A DNA stretch of 60,460 nt, from positions 1 to 60,460 of the forward strand of contig NZ_JALAGT010000111.1 of assembly GCF_022712295.1 (NCBI RefSeq), given 5' to 3'. The stretch's first letter is position 1, and every line of letters starts with the position of its first letter. This document shows, piece by piece, positions 16,753 to 25,967 of this stretch. Below the pieces are notes generated by a model, which was not told the origin of the DNA, ran no database searches, and worked only from the letters and a program-made list of their open reading frames with translations. The DNA comes from Galactobacter sp. (lineage in GTDB: Bacteria > Actinomycetota > Actinomycetes > Actinomycetales > Micrococcaceae). The position numbers and the translations under genes are program-made.

Positions 16753-17894
16753 GCAGCATGAGCACCCAGCATGAGCCCACCGGGATCACTTACGCCCAGG
16801 CGGGCGTCGACGTCGAGGCCGGCGACCGCGCCGTCGAACTCATGAAGGCGTCAGTGAAGGCAACACATGGACCCAACGTGTTGGGAGGCGTGGGCGGGTT
16901 CGCCGGCCTCTACGACGCGTCCGAGCTGCTGAAGTACCGCAAGCCGTTGCTGGCCACCTCCACCGACGGCGTGGGAACCAAGGTCGCCATCGCGCAAGCC
17001 ATGGACATCCACGACACCATCGGTTTCGACCTGGTCGGCATGGTCGTGGACGACATCGTGGTGGTGGGCGCCAAGCCCCTGGTGATGACCGACTACATCG
17101 CCTGCGGTCACGTGGTGCCCGAGCGCATCGCAGGGATCGTCTCCGGAATCGCCGCAGGCTGCAAGCAGGCAGGCACCGCCCTGGTGGGCGGCGAGACCGC
17201 CGAGCACCCCGGGCTACTGGCTCCCGATGAGTACGACGTGGCCGGCGCAGCCACCGGCGTCGTCGAGGCCGACGCCCTGCTGGGCCCCGAGCGCGTCCGC
17301 GCCGGCGACGTGGTCATCGCCATGGCCTCCTCCGGCCTGCACTCCAACGGCTACTCCCTGGTACGTCGCGTGATCTCCTCCGCAGATTGGTCCCTGGACC
17401 GTCATGTCGACGAGTTCGGCCGCACCTTGGGTGAGGAACTGCTGGTTCCCACCAAGGTCTACGCCGCCGACTGCCTGGACCTGATCGGTTCTCTCAATGT
17501 GGACGGAGCCTCACCCGTCCACGGCTTCTCCCACATCACCGGCGGCGGGTTCGCTGCGAACCTGGCCCGGGTGTTGCCGACTGGTCTGGCCGCCACTGTG
17601 GACCGTTCCACGTGGACCCTGCCTCCGGTGTTCCAGGTGGTCTCCTCGCTGGGTGGCGTCCCGCAGGCGGACCTGGAGCGCACCCTGAACGTGGGTGTGG
17701 GCATGGTCGCCATCGTTTCGGCCGACGCCGCCGACGCCGCCGTCTCCCTGCTCAACGCCCGCGGCGTGAAGTCCTGGGTGGCCGGCTCCGTGACCTCACT
17801 CTCCGACGAGATCCTGGCCGATCCGGAGACCGTACAGGGCGCCAAGGGCGTGGACGGCGGGGCCGTGCGCCTCACCGGCAACTACGCCGGCTGA
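16749..17894 (+). CDS. purM: Phosphoribosylformylglycinamidine cyclo-ligase (AIR synthetase)
   Basis: 381 residues. Closes FGAM to AIR with ATP in purine synthesis. Recognised by TYAQAGVD near the N-terminus, STDGVGTKVAIAQAM, MVVDDIVVVGAKPL and LVGGETAEHPG. Starts at the ATG overlapping the preceding stop; an ATG three codons on is also possible. Converges with the sirtuin gene. purF, which usually sits next to purM in relatives, is not in this window. Confidence 0.95.
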   Translation: MSSMSTQHEPTGITYAQAGVDVEAGDRAVELMKASVKATHGPNVLGGVGGFAGLYDASELLKYRKPLLATSTDGVGTKVAIAQAMDIHDTIGFDLVGMVVDDIVVVGAKPLVMTDYIACGHVVPERIAGIVSGIAAGCKQAGTALVGGETAEHPGLLAPDEYDVAGAATGVVEADALLGPERVRAGDVVIAMASSGLHSNGYSLVRRVISSADWSLDRHVDEFGRTLGEELLVPTKVYAADCLDLIGSLNVDGASPVHGFSHITGGGFAANLARVLPTGLAATVDRSTWTLPPVFQVVSSLGGVPQADLERTLNVGVGMVAIVSADAADAAVSLLNARGVKSWVAGSVTSLSDEILADPETVQGAKGVDGGAVRLTGNYAG

Positions 17895-17915
17895 GTTCGG
17901 ACGCCGGCTCGGCCG

Positions 17916-18881
17916 TCAGACCCCGGCCCGCCGCAACGCCGCGTCCACCTCTTCCAATGCCGGCGTGAGCGGTGTGCGCCAGAGGACGCCCACCTTGGTG
18001 TCGGCACGTCCCGGTCCGCCGTTGATGACCGTGGTCCGCTTCCCTGCCTTCTCCGCATCCAGCACGAATCTGTAGCCGCTCATGACGGCCAGGGAGGAGC
18101 CGAGTACCAGCAAGGAACGCGAGTGACTTGCGAGGTCGCGGGTTCGTTCCCGCGTCTCCGCAGCGACGTTCTCACCGAAGTAGACCACCGAAGGCTTGAG
18201 CCGGTCCGACCCGCAGTTCAGACAGTGCAGGATCACGAAGCGATCTACGTCCGCCTGGTCCAGGTTCACATCGCCGTCTGCGTTCACCACCAGGTGCTCC
18301 GACATGACCGACTCACGGAACCCCGGGTTGGCAGCCTCCAGCCGCACCTCGAAATCGGTGCGAGCCTCGCGGTGGCCGCAGGCCAAGCAGTCCACCCAAC
18401 TCATGTCTCCGTGGAGGGCCACCACGTCGGTGGCTCCAGCGGCCGAGTGCAACCCGTCCACATTCTGCGTGACGATTCCGGCCAGCAATCCCCGCTGCTG
18501 CCAAGACGCCACGATGCGATGAGAGAGATTGGGCTCGGCCTGACGCATCCTAGTGGCTCCAACGAAACCCCGGGCCCAGTAGCGCTTCCTGGCTTCGGGC
18601 GACGCCGCGAACTCCTGGAAGGTCATGGGCCGGGACCGGCGCAGAGAGCCGTGGTCCCCCCGATAGTCCGGGATGCCGCTGTCGGTGCTGATACCGGCCC
18701 CGGTCAGGACGAGTACCTCGCCGGAGCTGAGCTGATCCACGGTGGACGCGAGTGCCTCACCCGGTGGCGTGGGCGCTGCGGTCTCCCCCACGACCCGGTC
18801 CAGGCTCCGCAACGCAGCCCTGTGAGCCGCACTGATCCGTGTGTCCTCGAAACGAGGTTGTGGGTCCGACCTACTGGGCAT
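17916..18881 (-). CDS. NAD-dependent protein deacetylase (Sir2 family)
   Basis: 321 residues. Removes acyl groups from lysines using NAD+. The Rossmann motif GAGIS appears with TDSGIPDYRG, the catalytic TQNVDGLH and ALHGD, and Zn-binding pairs CLACG and CLNCG spaced by about 50 residues. VYFGENV and GSSLAVMSG complete the fold. AAGGGAG lies 6 bases before the ATG. Bacterial sirtuins reactivate acetylated Acs, and an acs gene lies 13 kb away, but no linkage is implied. The N-terminal 50 residues are an extension with no known motif. Confidence 0.93.
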   Translation of the reverse strand: MPSRSDPQPRFEDTRISAAHRAALRSLDRVVGETAAPTPPGEALASTVDQLSSGEVLVLTGAGISTDSGIPDYRGDHGSLRRSRPMTFQEFAASPEARKRYWARGFVGATRMRQAEPNLSHRIVASWQQRGLLAGIVTQNVDGLHSAAGATDVVALHGDMSWVDCLACGHREARTDFEVRLEAANPGFRESVMSEHLVVNADGDVNLDQADVDRFVILHCLNCGSDRLKPSVVYFGENVAAETRERTRDLASHSRSLLVLGSSLAVMSGYRFVLDAEKAGKRTTVINGGPGRADTKVGVLWRTPLTPALEEVDAALRRAGV

Positions 18882-18915
18882 GCTCGCTCCCTTCCGGAGT
18901 CCGGGGTACGCGTCA

Positions 18916-18944
18916 GGGCCGCCGGGGTGAAACCCCGACGGCCC
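18916..18944 (-). terminator. Hairpin downstream of the DUF3073 gene
   Basis: GGGCCG/CGGCCC plus CGGGG/CCCCG with a single mismatch form an 11-bp stem around a 5-base loop between the DUF3073 stop and the sirtuin start. Confidence 0.6.
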
Positions 18945-18985
18945 TCGTCCGCGCCGCTGCTGCGATGCCTGACGTGGAGTCCAAC

Positions 18986-19204
18986 TCAGCCGCGCTGAGC
19001 TTCGTCCTCGTCATCGTCGTACTCGCCGGCGTAGCGCGCATACGGATCCTCGTCCTCTTCCGGCTCCTCCCATTCGGGTGCGCCGGAATACCGGTTCCCC
19101 CCAGCGAGTTCGCGTTCCAAGGCGTGCAGATCCGTGCCCGGAGAGTAGTACTTCATCTCCCGGGCCTGTCGCGTTGCTTTTGCCTTCTGACGGCCGCGCC
19201 CCAT
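18986..19204 (-). CDS. DUF3073 protein
   Basis: 72 residues. N-terminal MGRGRQKAKATRQAREMKYY is the highly basic, conserved opening of actinobacterial DUF3073 proteins, followed by a conserved FSPGTD-like stretch (here YSPGTD) and a very acidic tail. Function unknown; the charge pattern suggests nucleic-acid or ribosome contact. In related genomes it commonly lies next to purM, as here with only the sirtuin between. Hairpin follows. Confidence 0.85.
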   Translation of the reverse strand: MGRGRQKAKATRQAREMKYYSPGTDLHALERELAGGNRYSGAPEWEEPEEDEDPYARYAGEYDDDEDEAQRG

Positions 19205-19315
19205 GGCGTGACCCCCTTTATCGCTCGACATCGGGGGAGGTCCACCGTTCACACGGCGAAGGCCCCGATGGATGTGTCCATTTGTTCCGTGCTGCAAGCC
19301 TACACGTTCGGATGC

Positions 19316-19342
19316 GCGGGAACGCATGTACAGCGTTCCCGC
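19316..19342 (-). terminator. Hairpin downstream of clpB
   Basis: GCGGGAACGC and GCGTTCCCGC form a perfect 10-bp stem with a 7-base loop, 20 bases after the clpB stop. Confidence 0.6.
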
Positions 19343-19362
19343 ACATCCTTATGCGTCATACA

Positions 19363-21975
19363 TCACGCCACGATCTCGGCTTCCTCAGCGCTTCCACGCC
19401 GAACCACAAGGCCCTTGGCCTGCTCTGCATCGACGTCGACCACGACGTCGTCGCCGTCCACGATCTCACCGGCCAGGAGCTGGCGGGCCAGCTTGTCGCC
19501 GATCTCGCGCTGCATCAGGCGACGCAGCGGGCGGGCACCGAAGGCGGGGTCGTACCCGGTCAGCGCCAGCCACTCACGGGCGCCGTCCGTGACGGTCAGC
19601 TTCAAGCGACGATCGGCCAGCCGGGACTGCATGGAGTCCACCTGCAGGTCCACGATGTGGCCCAGGGCCTCGAGGGATAGCGGGTCGAACATGATGACGT
19701 CGTCCAGGCGGTTCAGGAACTCCGGCTTGAAGGAGGCGTTCACCACGCCCATGACCGCATGGCGTTTGGCCTCATCCGTCAGTTCCGGATCCACCAGGAA
19801 CTGCGAACCAAGGTTGGAGGTCAGCACCAGGATCACGTTGCGGAAGTCCACGGTGCGTCCCTGGCCGTCCGTCAGGCGGCCGTCGTCCAAGACCTGCAGC
19901 AGGATGTCGAAGACCTCAGGGTGAGCCTTTTCGACCTCGTCGAGCAGCACCACGGAGTACGGGCGACGCCGCACGGCCTCGGTCAGCTGACCGCCCTCGT
20001 CGTAGCCCACGTATCCGGGAGGCGCACCGACCAGACGGGAGACCGAGTGCTTCTCGGAGTACTCGCTCATGTCGATGCGCACCATGGCGCGCGGGTCGTC
20101 GAACAGGAAGTCCGCCAGCGACTTGGCCAACTCGGTCTTGCCGACGCCGGTGGGACCGAGGAACAGGAAGGAACCGGTGGGGCGCTCCGGGTCGGAGAGA
20201 CCCGCGCGGGAACGACGAACGGCGTCGGACACCGCCGCGACGGCGGCCTTCTGGCCGATCAGGTGCTCACCGAGGTGTTCCTCCATCGTAAGCAGCTTCT
20301 GGCTCTCACCTTGCAGCATGCGTCCGGCCGGGATGCCGGTCCAGGCGGAGATGACCTCGGCGATGTCGTCGGCGGTGACCTCCTCGGAGACCATGCGGTC
20401 TGCCTGTTCCTGCTTCTGGTCGGATTCAGCGGCTGCCAGTTGCTGTTCAAGCTGAGGGATCTCGCCGTAGAGGATGCGGGAGGCCTCGCCCAGGTCGCCC
20501 TGGCGCTGGGCCACCTCCGCTTGGGAACGCAGGTCGTCCAACTTGGCGCGCAGGTCACCTGCGGAGTTCAGCGTGGCCTTCTCGGCCTCCCAACGGGCAT
20601 TGAGCGCGGCGAGCTTCTCCTTCTCGTCTGCCATCTCTGCCTGGAGGGCCTCGAGGCGCTCCACCGAAGCCGGGTCGGTCTCGTCCTTGAGCGCCAGTTC
20701 CTCCATGGTCATGCGGTCCACACTGCGGCGCAGCACGTCGATCTCCTCCGGAGCGGAGTCGATCTCCATGCGCAGACGGGACGCTGCCTCGTCCACGAGG
20801 TCAATGGCCTTGTCCGGCAACTGGCGTCCGGAGATGTAGCGATCGGAGAGGGCTGCGGCGGCCACCAGGGCGGAGTCGGAGATGCCGACCTTGTGGTGGG
20901 CCTCGTAGCGTTCCTTCAGGCCACGCAGGATGGCGATGGAGTCGTCCACGGAGGGCTCACCGACGTAGACCTGCTGGAAGCGGCGCTCCAAGGCTGGGTC
21001 CTTCTCGATGTTCTCGCGGTACTCGTCCAGGGTCGTCGCGCCGATCAGCCGCAACTCTCCTCGGGCCAGCATGGGCTTGAGCATGTTGCCGGCGTCCATG
21101 GAGCCTTCAGACGCGCCTGCGCCGACCACGGTGTGGATCTCGTCGATGAAGGTGACCACCTGCCCGTCGGAGTTCTTGATCTCCTCCAGAACGGCCTTGA
21201 GGCGTTCCTCGAACTCGCCGCGGTACTTGGCGCCGGCCACCATGGACCCCAGATCAAGGGAGATCAGGCGCTTGCCACGCAAGGACTCGGGGACGTCGCC
21301 GGCCACCATGCGCTGGGCCAGGCCCTCCACGACGGCGGTCTTGCCCACACCGGGTTCGCCGATCAGAACGGGGTTGTTCTTGGTGCGGCGGGAGAGCACC
21401 TGCACCACGCGACGGATCTCCTGGTCACGGCCGATCACCGGGTCCAGGTCACCCGATCCTGCGATCTCGGTCAGGTCCGTGCCGTACTTTTCCAGGGCCT
21501 GGAAGGTTCCTTCAGGGTCAGCGTTGTCCACCTTGCGTTCGCCACGCACCGTGGTGAGGGCTGCGGTCAGGGCCTCCACGGTGGCGTCGGCCTCGCGCAG
21601 GGCCTCCCCCGCACGAGTCTGGTCGGCGGCCAGGCCGATCAGCAAATGCTCGGTGGACACGTAGGAGTCGCCATTGCGCTCCGCAGCCTGCTGGGCCGCG
21701 GAGACCACCTGAAGGGTCTGGCGGGAGAACTGCGCCTGAGCCACGGAGGATCCGGAGCTCTTGGGGAGCGCGTGGATCGCGGCCGACGCCTGTACCGACA
21801 CCGCATCGGGATCGGCGCCTGCGGCCTTGAGCAGGGCCACCGCGACGGATTCGCGCTGGTCCATGAGGGCCTTGAGCAGGTGTGCCGGTTCGATCTGGGG
21901 GTTGCCCGCAGTCGAGGCATTCATGCCTGCCGCGGAGAGCGCCTCCTGGCTCTTGGTGGTGAATTTTGCGTCCAC
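19363..21975 (-). CDS. clpB: ATP-dependent disaggregase ClpB
   Basis: 870 residues. Hexameric AAA+ chaperone that, with DnaK/DnaJ/GrpE, extracts proteins from aggregates. An N-terminal Clp_N domain precedes AAA-1 with Walker A GEPGVGKTAVVE, a coiled-coil middle domain (about 400-540) and AAA-2 with GPTGVGKTELA. Walker B and sensor sequences are intact. The start is GTG at 21975 with AAGGGAG 6-7 bases upstream. A HAIR element about 90 bases upstream places it under HspR, encoded at 27.9-28.4 kb. Confidence 0.96.
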   Translation of the reverse strand: MDAKFTTKSQEALSAAGMNASTAGNPQIEPAHLLKALMDQRESVAVALLKAAGADPDAVSVQASAAIHALPKSSGSSVAQAQFSRQTLQVVSAAQQAAERNGDSYVSTEHLLIGLAADQTRAGEALREADATVEALTAALTTVRGERKVDNADPEGTFQALEKYGTDLTEIAGSGDLDPVIGRDQEIRRVVQVLSRRTKNNPVLIGEPGVGKTAVVEGLAQRMVAGDVPESLRGKRLISLDLGSMVAGAKYRGEFEERLKAVLEEIKNSDGQVVTFIDEIHTVVGAGASEGSMDAGNMLKPMLARGELRLIGATTLDEYRENIEKDPALERRFQQVYVGEPSVDDSIAILRGLKERYEAHHKVGISDSALVAAAALSDRYISGRQLPDKAIDLVDEAASRLRMEIDSAPEEIDVLRRSVDRMTMEELALKDETDPASVERLEALQAEMADEKEKLAALNARWEAEKATLNSAGDLRAKLDDLRSQAEVAQRQGDLGEASRILYGEIPQLEQQLAAAESDQKQEQADRMVSEEVTADDIAEVISAWTGIPAGRMLQGESQKLLTMEEHLGEHLIGQKAAVAAVSDAVRRSRAGLSDPERPTGSFLFLGPTGVGKTELAKSLADFLFDDPRAMVRIDMSEYSEKHSVSRLVGAPPGYVGYDEGGQLTEAVRRRPYSVVLLDEVEKAHPEVFDILLQVLDDGRLTDGQGRTVDFRNVILVLTSNLGSQFLVDPELTDEAKRHAVMGVVNASFKPEFLNRLDDVIMFDPLSLEALGHIVDLQVDSMQSRLADRRLKLTVTDGAREWLALTGYDPAFGARPLRRLMQREIGDKLARQLLAGEIVDGDDVVVDVDAEQAKGLVVRRGSAEEAEIVA

Positions 21976-22065
21976 GTGAGCTCCCTTCTGTTCCGTGCTC
22001 CGGACTGCGTCCGTCGGGCAATGCCCGACGGGTGGTGCCCGCCCTGGCGGCGGGCCTCATCTGAA

Positions 22066-22086
22066 CTTGAGTCTACTCTGCTCAAC
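22066..22086. promoter_or_regulatory. HspR-binding HAIR element upstream of clpB
   Basis: CTTGAGT-N7-GCTCAAC matches 12 of 14 positions of the HAIR consensus CTTGAGT-N7-ACTCAAG. A minus-strand TAGACT (22070-22075) lies inside it, so bound HspR would cover the promoter. Confidence 0.75.
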
Positions 22087-22183
22087 TCTGGTGGCGCATG
22101 GTTTATTCCACACCCACTGCCTCATTTCCTGGGCACCAATGTGGGATCTCTGCAGCAGAACCTGCAGGGCGATAATGGTCGCC

Positions 22184-22525
22184 ATGGGTAAGGATCACGT
22201 TCAGATCATCAACTTCCACCCGAAGCACTACACCGCCATAGCTTCAGGACAAAAGGTCTCGACCACACGCTGGAACGAAAGAGTTCGTACTGGCCCGGCA
22301 CTCTTCCACTTCGAGGGAGAACCCAACAACGACCTGCACGGACAAGTCCTTGCCGTCCACTCCCACCCGATAGCCACGCTCACCCCCGAGCAGGCACACC
22401 AGCCACCAGAAACCGACATGGACAACTTCGCTGCACAACTGCGCGAGAACTACTACGCCGACATGCCCGACACCGCCATCGTCGACGTCGTCACGATCTC
22501 CCTGGACCCCCAGCCCCAAGCATGA
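22184..22525 (+). CDS. ASCH/PUA-like domain protein
   Basis: 113 residues with start at 22184. The N-terminal half (IINFHPKHYTAIASGQKVSTTRW, then a Phe-His-rich strand) resembles ASCH domains, a PUA-like fold thought to bind RNA, in which a Gly-Lys-x-Ser/Thr-x-x-x-Arg segment is conserved. Nothing identifies a substrate. GATAAT lies 7 bases before the ATG with no Shine-Dalgarno, so it may be leaderless. Divergent from clpB. Confidence 0.6.
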   Translation: MGKDHVQIINFHPKHYTAIASGQKVSTTRWNERVRTGPALFHFEGEPNNDLHGQVLAVHSHPIATLTPEQAHQPPETDMDNFAAQLRENYYADMPDTAIVDVVTISLDPQPQA

Positions 22526-22606
22526 GGGAGCGGCGGAGGCCAACATGGGTGGGATCGGCACGCTGTTCGGAAGTTGCTCTGAACGTGCTTCTTGGTGGCG
22601 TCACGC

Positions 22607-22894
22607 TCACGTGTCCGCCTGGCCGGGGTCTTCCTTCTCGGAGGCGTCGGCCGCGGCTTTGCTCCTCTCGGCTCCGAGTCTGGAGACGATCGTGTCGATG
22701 GTGTACTGATGTTGAGCTGCCGCCACGAGCATGACTATCCCGAGGATGGTCAGCGCGCTTCCTGCGGTCGCCGGAATCCAGGCAACATCCCGTCCGACAG
22801 TGCGTTCCGAAGTGACGACGTCGATGATGTAGATCGCCCAGACGGAAAAGATCACACATCCAATGGCCGTGAACACTCGCCCGGCGGTGCGCAT
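22607..22894 (-). CDS. Small membrane protein, function unknown
   Basis: 95 residues from the ATG at 22894; a TTG four codons upstream is also possible. Two membrane segments, at about residues 8-25 and 45-65, are followed by a short cytoplasmic tail rich in Ala, Lys and Glu. No known domain recognised. No Shine-Dalgarno is evident. It lies downstream of the broken gene at 22962-23436 on the same strand and may be transcribed with it. Confidence 0.6.
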   Translation of the reverse strand: MRTAGRVFTAIGCVIFSVWAIYIIDVVTSERTVGRDVAWIPATAGSALTILGIVMLVAAAQHQYTIDTIVSRLGAERSKAAADASEKEDPGQADT

Positions 22895-22961
22895 GGGGGA
22901 TCGCAAAGAATCTGGTTTCGTCGTGGTTTTCCTCCCGCACGGTAAGCACTCCCGCGAGACC

Positions 22962-23436
22962 CTACCGGTTCCGTGCTCCAGTGGCCTTGTGGCTGGGGTA
23001 GCCGCGGAACGTCAGATACTGGTCAATGGAGCCCGGCAGGGGCAACGACCATGGCGATGCCTGCGCCCCCAGATGCCATCCACGTTGCGGGTCGATCGCC
23101 CAAAGCGTCTGCACCTCACTGACGGCTCGCTCGGCCAGCCACACACCGCGACTGCGAAGCCCCTTCGGCACCTCGTGAAACAGCGGCAGGCGAGCATCGG
23201 TGCCCGGTTCGAGGTAGTCACCCGGCTCGGGATCCTGACCCCAATCGATGTTCACCCCTGACGCGTAGACGTCGCGTCGAAGCACATTGCCTTCCGGCAC
23301 GAGAGCCTGGGAGAGGCCCACCGTATGCAGCTTGTCGGGCGAGAGCGCGTCGCCCTCACCGATACCGCCCCATTCGCGCCAGGCGCTGTCGGGGGGGATC
23401 GATTCCGAGTTCTGCGTACAGTTCGACTGCGCACAT
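22962..23436 (-). pseudogene. Hypothetical protein gene frameshifted at a C7 tract
   Basis: Reading from the ATG at 23436 gives MCAVELYAELGIDPP and then, after a run of seven C (plus-strand G7 at 23391-23397), a short off-frame end. Dropping one C continues into DSAWREWGGIGEGDALSPD and on through about 140 coherent residues to the stop at 22962. The span is 475 bases, one more than 158 codons, exactly what a single inserted C predicts. The restored protein is about 157 residues and I do not recognise it. The ATG lies 5 bases after the methyltransferase stop, so the two form an operon. The cause could be a real mutation, phase variation or a homopolymer sequencing error. Confidence 0.7.
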
Positions 23437-23441
23437 CACGA

Positions 23442-24200
23442 TCAGTCCGCGATCAGGCTCAGGTAGGCCATACCCAGAACACCTCGGTACCCGTTCATGT
23501 ACCGATCGCGCTGATCCTGCAGCTGCCTGTGTACCTCCTGCTGATCCTCGTGATCGGCAGGATGTGCGTGGATCCAATGTTCAAAGCCGGCCCTGAAACC
23601 CGCTTCGAAGGCATCCCATTCTCCTTGGGTTGCCACTTCAACGTTAGCCACGCTGAAACCGTGTTGCCGTGCCAGAGCGACGACGCTGTCCACCGCAAGG
23701 TATTCGTCCGGTCGCCCACCCAGTGCCGACATGGCCGCAGCTGTAGGCGGAACCGACCACACCGCCTCGCCGTAGACGAGACGCCCACCGGCGGGCAGCA
23801 GCTGCCGGAGGGCGACAAGCGCGGCGGTGTAATCGAGTGGCTGTTCCTCGTCTACCTGTGGCCCCCAGATCTGAGACGCGCCGATGCACACCACTGCATC
23901 GAAGGAACCCGTGAAGGTGCGTGCGTCACGTGCGTCGAACGACGCCCAGTCTGCCAGGCCCCGTTCGACAGCGCGTCTCCGCGCGTCCTCGAGGTGCTGA
24001 GACTCCAGATCCACTCCGAGTCCCCGGGCTTCCGGGACTGCGGCCAGTGACCGCAGCAACAGCTCACCCCAGTCGCACCCGATGTCCAGCACAGTGTCAG
24101 GGTGGGCGTCTGCGATGAATCCGACCAGGGATGCTGCACGCTCGTCCGAGAGCGGCGAGAGGAAGGTCAGGTCGTCGTAAAGGGGTGGCAGGTCAACCAT
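23442..24200 (-). CDS. Class I SAM-dependent methyltransferase
   Basis: 252 residues. Motif I VLDIGCDWGELLL and the acidic end of the second strand (GLGVDLES) mark the SAM-binding fold. FDAVVCIGASQIWG and LLPAGGRLVYGE are motifs post-I and II/III. The C-terminal region is rich in His, Gln and Asp and may shape substrate specificity. Substrate unknown; small-molecule methylation is more likely than DNA, since no NPPY-type motif is present. TACTGT lies 7 bases before the ATG without Shine-Dalgarno, suggesting a leaderless transcript running into the frameshifted gene. Confidence 0.85.
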   Translation of the reverse strand: MVDLPPLYDDLTFLSPLSDERAASLVGFIADAHPDTVLDIGCDWGELLLRSLAAVPEARGLGVDLESQHLEDARRRAVERGLADWASFDARDARTFTGSFDAVVCIGASQIWGPQVDEEQPLDYTAALVALRQLLPAGGRLVYGEAVWSVPPTAAAMSALGGRPDEYLAVDSVVALARQHGFSVANVEVATQGEWDAFEAGFRAGFEHWIHAHPADHEDQQEVHRQLQDQRDRYMNGYRGVLGMAYLSLIAD

Positions 24201-24240
24201 GGCCTAGACAGTACGGCGCACCGGAAATGGAGTCGACCCT

Positions 24241-25797
24241 TCATCCGGTTCGAGGAAACACTCCAGGTGGGTTATCGCTGTTCTTCGCCAACGTTCCAGG
24301 GGTCTCCTGGGGCAGGCCGGGTGGTGCCCCGGACCGGATTCGGGTGTGTTCTTTGGCCTGGTTGCAGGCGGTGCAGAGTCCTTGGCCGTTGGTTGCGGTG
24401 GTTGCTCCACCTGCCGAGTGAGGTTTGATGTGGTCGATCTGCCTGATCGGCGCCCCGCAATACGGTGTCCTACAAACCTGGTCGCGGGCGCGGATGAATC
24501 TGGCCAGGCCCTTGGGGAAGAACCGGGATCTGGACTCCATCTGCGTCAGCGTCCCATCCTTCGGGTCGCTCCAGAGCCTGCGGAGGGTGGCCCGGTCCTG
24601 GGCCGCCGCGTCGCGAATGATCTGCCGGGCCAATCCGGCAGGGACGGCACCGTAGCCGTCCACGTGGGCCGGGGTATCGCTGAAACCCAGCAGGCCCAGG
24701 TCGGTGATGGTGATCAGCACTTCCACGCTGGGCCCGTGCTGGCACGTGGCATCGTCCCCGGTATCACGCGACGTGGTTCCTGGAGCACTGGCATCAACGT
24801 CAGACTGTTCAACTCCAGCGCCACCGTCGGTGAACGAACCGCTGCCGGTGCCACTGCCAGCGGCGAAGCCAGTTATCGCATCCGCGTCAGGGGTACTGCC
24901 GGGCTCATGGCTGTCGGTTTCGGTGCCTCTGGCAGTGGCGTTGCCGCTGCCTCCTGCGGGGCCAGCCAGGCCGCAGTTCCAGCGGGTGTCGTTCTGGTCG
25001 GCCTGGGCCGCCCCGTCGCGGACCCAGGCCACCAGTAGGGCGGCCTTGATCTGCCCCAGACTGCGGGTATCGCCGTGGGCCTTGAGCTTCTGCGCGTGCC
25101 GGGTCAGAGCCACTTCGATCGCGACCCCGTCCTTGAGGGGCAGGAGGGCGGAGAGTCTGGTCATGCAATCCGGGGCCGGTCTCACACTGACGTGGGCGTG
25201 TCTGGCCGCGCGTTCGGCCCGCTCCACCATGGTCGCCGCATCCAACTCCGCCGCACGCTTGAACGCGGCCGCCTTCGCCGCCCCCACCGTCAGGTCGGGC
25301 AGTTGATGCGCGAGGTCGTGATCCATGCGGGCCTGATCCTCCGGTTCCAACACGACGGCCTCGCGGAGAACGGCTGTGAGGTGGTCTTCTGTGGCCTCAC
25401 CCCTGCGGACCTGGTCCACGCACTCGGGGAGGGCGTCGGTGGCGGTGCGCGCCAGTCCCACGCGTTTGCGGGAGGCGTTCGGGGTCATGTGCCAGGCCGG
25501 GGAAAGGTCCTGCCCCGTCACCCGCCGAGCCTGCTCGGCCAAACGCTGCCCGGTCAGCGGCGCCCTCCACCCTGCCGGATCAACAGCGGCCAGATCCTCG
25601 GTCACCAAATCCCGGTACCGATTAGCCAAATCAAGGTTCAGCGCCTCCAGCATGTTGTGCACCCGAGTCACCCGCGCGGCGGCATCGTAGAGCCCGGCAC
25701 GGGTGAAGGAGGCATCACTGTTCAGAAGGTCGGCGACCTCCCGCAACACCTGCAAACTGTCCACCGCCAGGGCGATGGAACCGCTACCCGTTTCCAT
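24241..25797 (-). CDS. DUF222 / HNH endonuclease domain protein
   Basis: 518 residues. An N-terminal DUF222 helical region (about 1-250) precedes a low-complexity Gly/Ser/Thr/Asp-rich linker (about 265-345). The C-terminal HNH nuclease module has CRTPYC, IDHIKPHSAGG and CTACNQAKEH, with the Zn cysteines and catalytic DH. This is the '13E12 repeat' type family, multicopy and abundant in actinobacteria, biological role unresolved. The ATG at 25797 has no clear Shine-Dalgarno. No associated methylase or mobile-element ends are seen. Confidence 0.85.
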   Translation of the reverse strand: METGSGSIALAVDSLQVLREVADLLNSDASFTRAGLYDAAARVTRVHNMLEALNLDLANRYRDLVTEDLAAVDPAGWRAPLTGQRLAEQARRVTGQDLSPAWHMTPNASRKRVGLARTATDALPECVDQVRRGEATEDHLTAVLREAVVLEPEDQARMDHDLAHQLPDLTVGAAKAAAFKRAAELDAATMVERAERAARHAHVSVRPAPDCMTRLSALLPLKDGVAIEVALTRHAQKLKAHGDTRSLGQIKAALLVAWVRDGAAQADQNDTRWNCGLAGPAGGSGNATARGTETDSHEPGSTPDADAITGFAAGSGTGSGSFTDGGAGVEQSDVDASAPGTTSRDTGDDATCQHGPSVEVLITITDLGLLGFSDTPAHVDGYGAVPAGLARQIIRDAAAQDRATLRRLWSDPKDGTLTQMESRSRFFPKGLARFIRARDQVCRTPYCGAPIRQIDHIKPHSAGGATTATNGQGLCTACNQAKEHTRIRSGAPPGLPQETPGTLAKNSDNPPGVFPRTG

Positions 25798-25967
25798 GAA
25801 CCAAGTGTCCCGGGGACCCCTGACAAATTGATCGCGGTCAACTCCTCAGCCCCCGTCGCGGCAGAACGCCAACGTGCCTGCGGAAGAGCTGGACACACCT
25901 CGTCGGGCACAATGCGGGGCCGGTGCCGGTCGACAAACTCGCCGTCGTCTCCGTGGAATAGCCGACC

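Noticed and set aside
19759..22191. Long open frame (about 810 codons) on the plus strand opposite clpB
   Set aside because: High-GC antisense shadow of an unambiguous clpB; composition is Gly/Leu/His-rich with no domain, and no ribosome site.
22184..25797. Possible defence island (ASCH, frameshifted gene, methyltransferase, HNH)
   Set aside because: The methyltransferase lacks DNA-methylase motifs, the HNH protein is a common DUF222 type, no toxin-antitoxin or restriction subunits are seen and no island ends are present.
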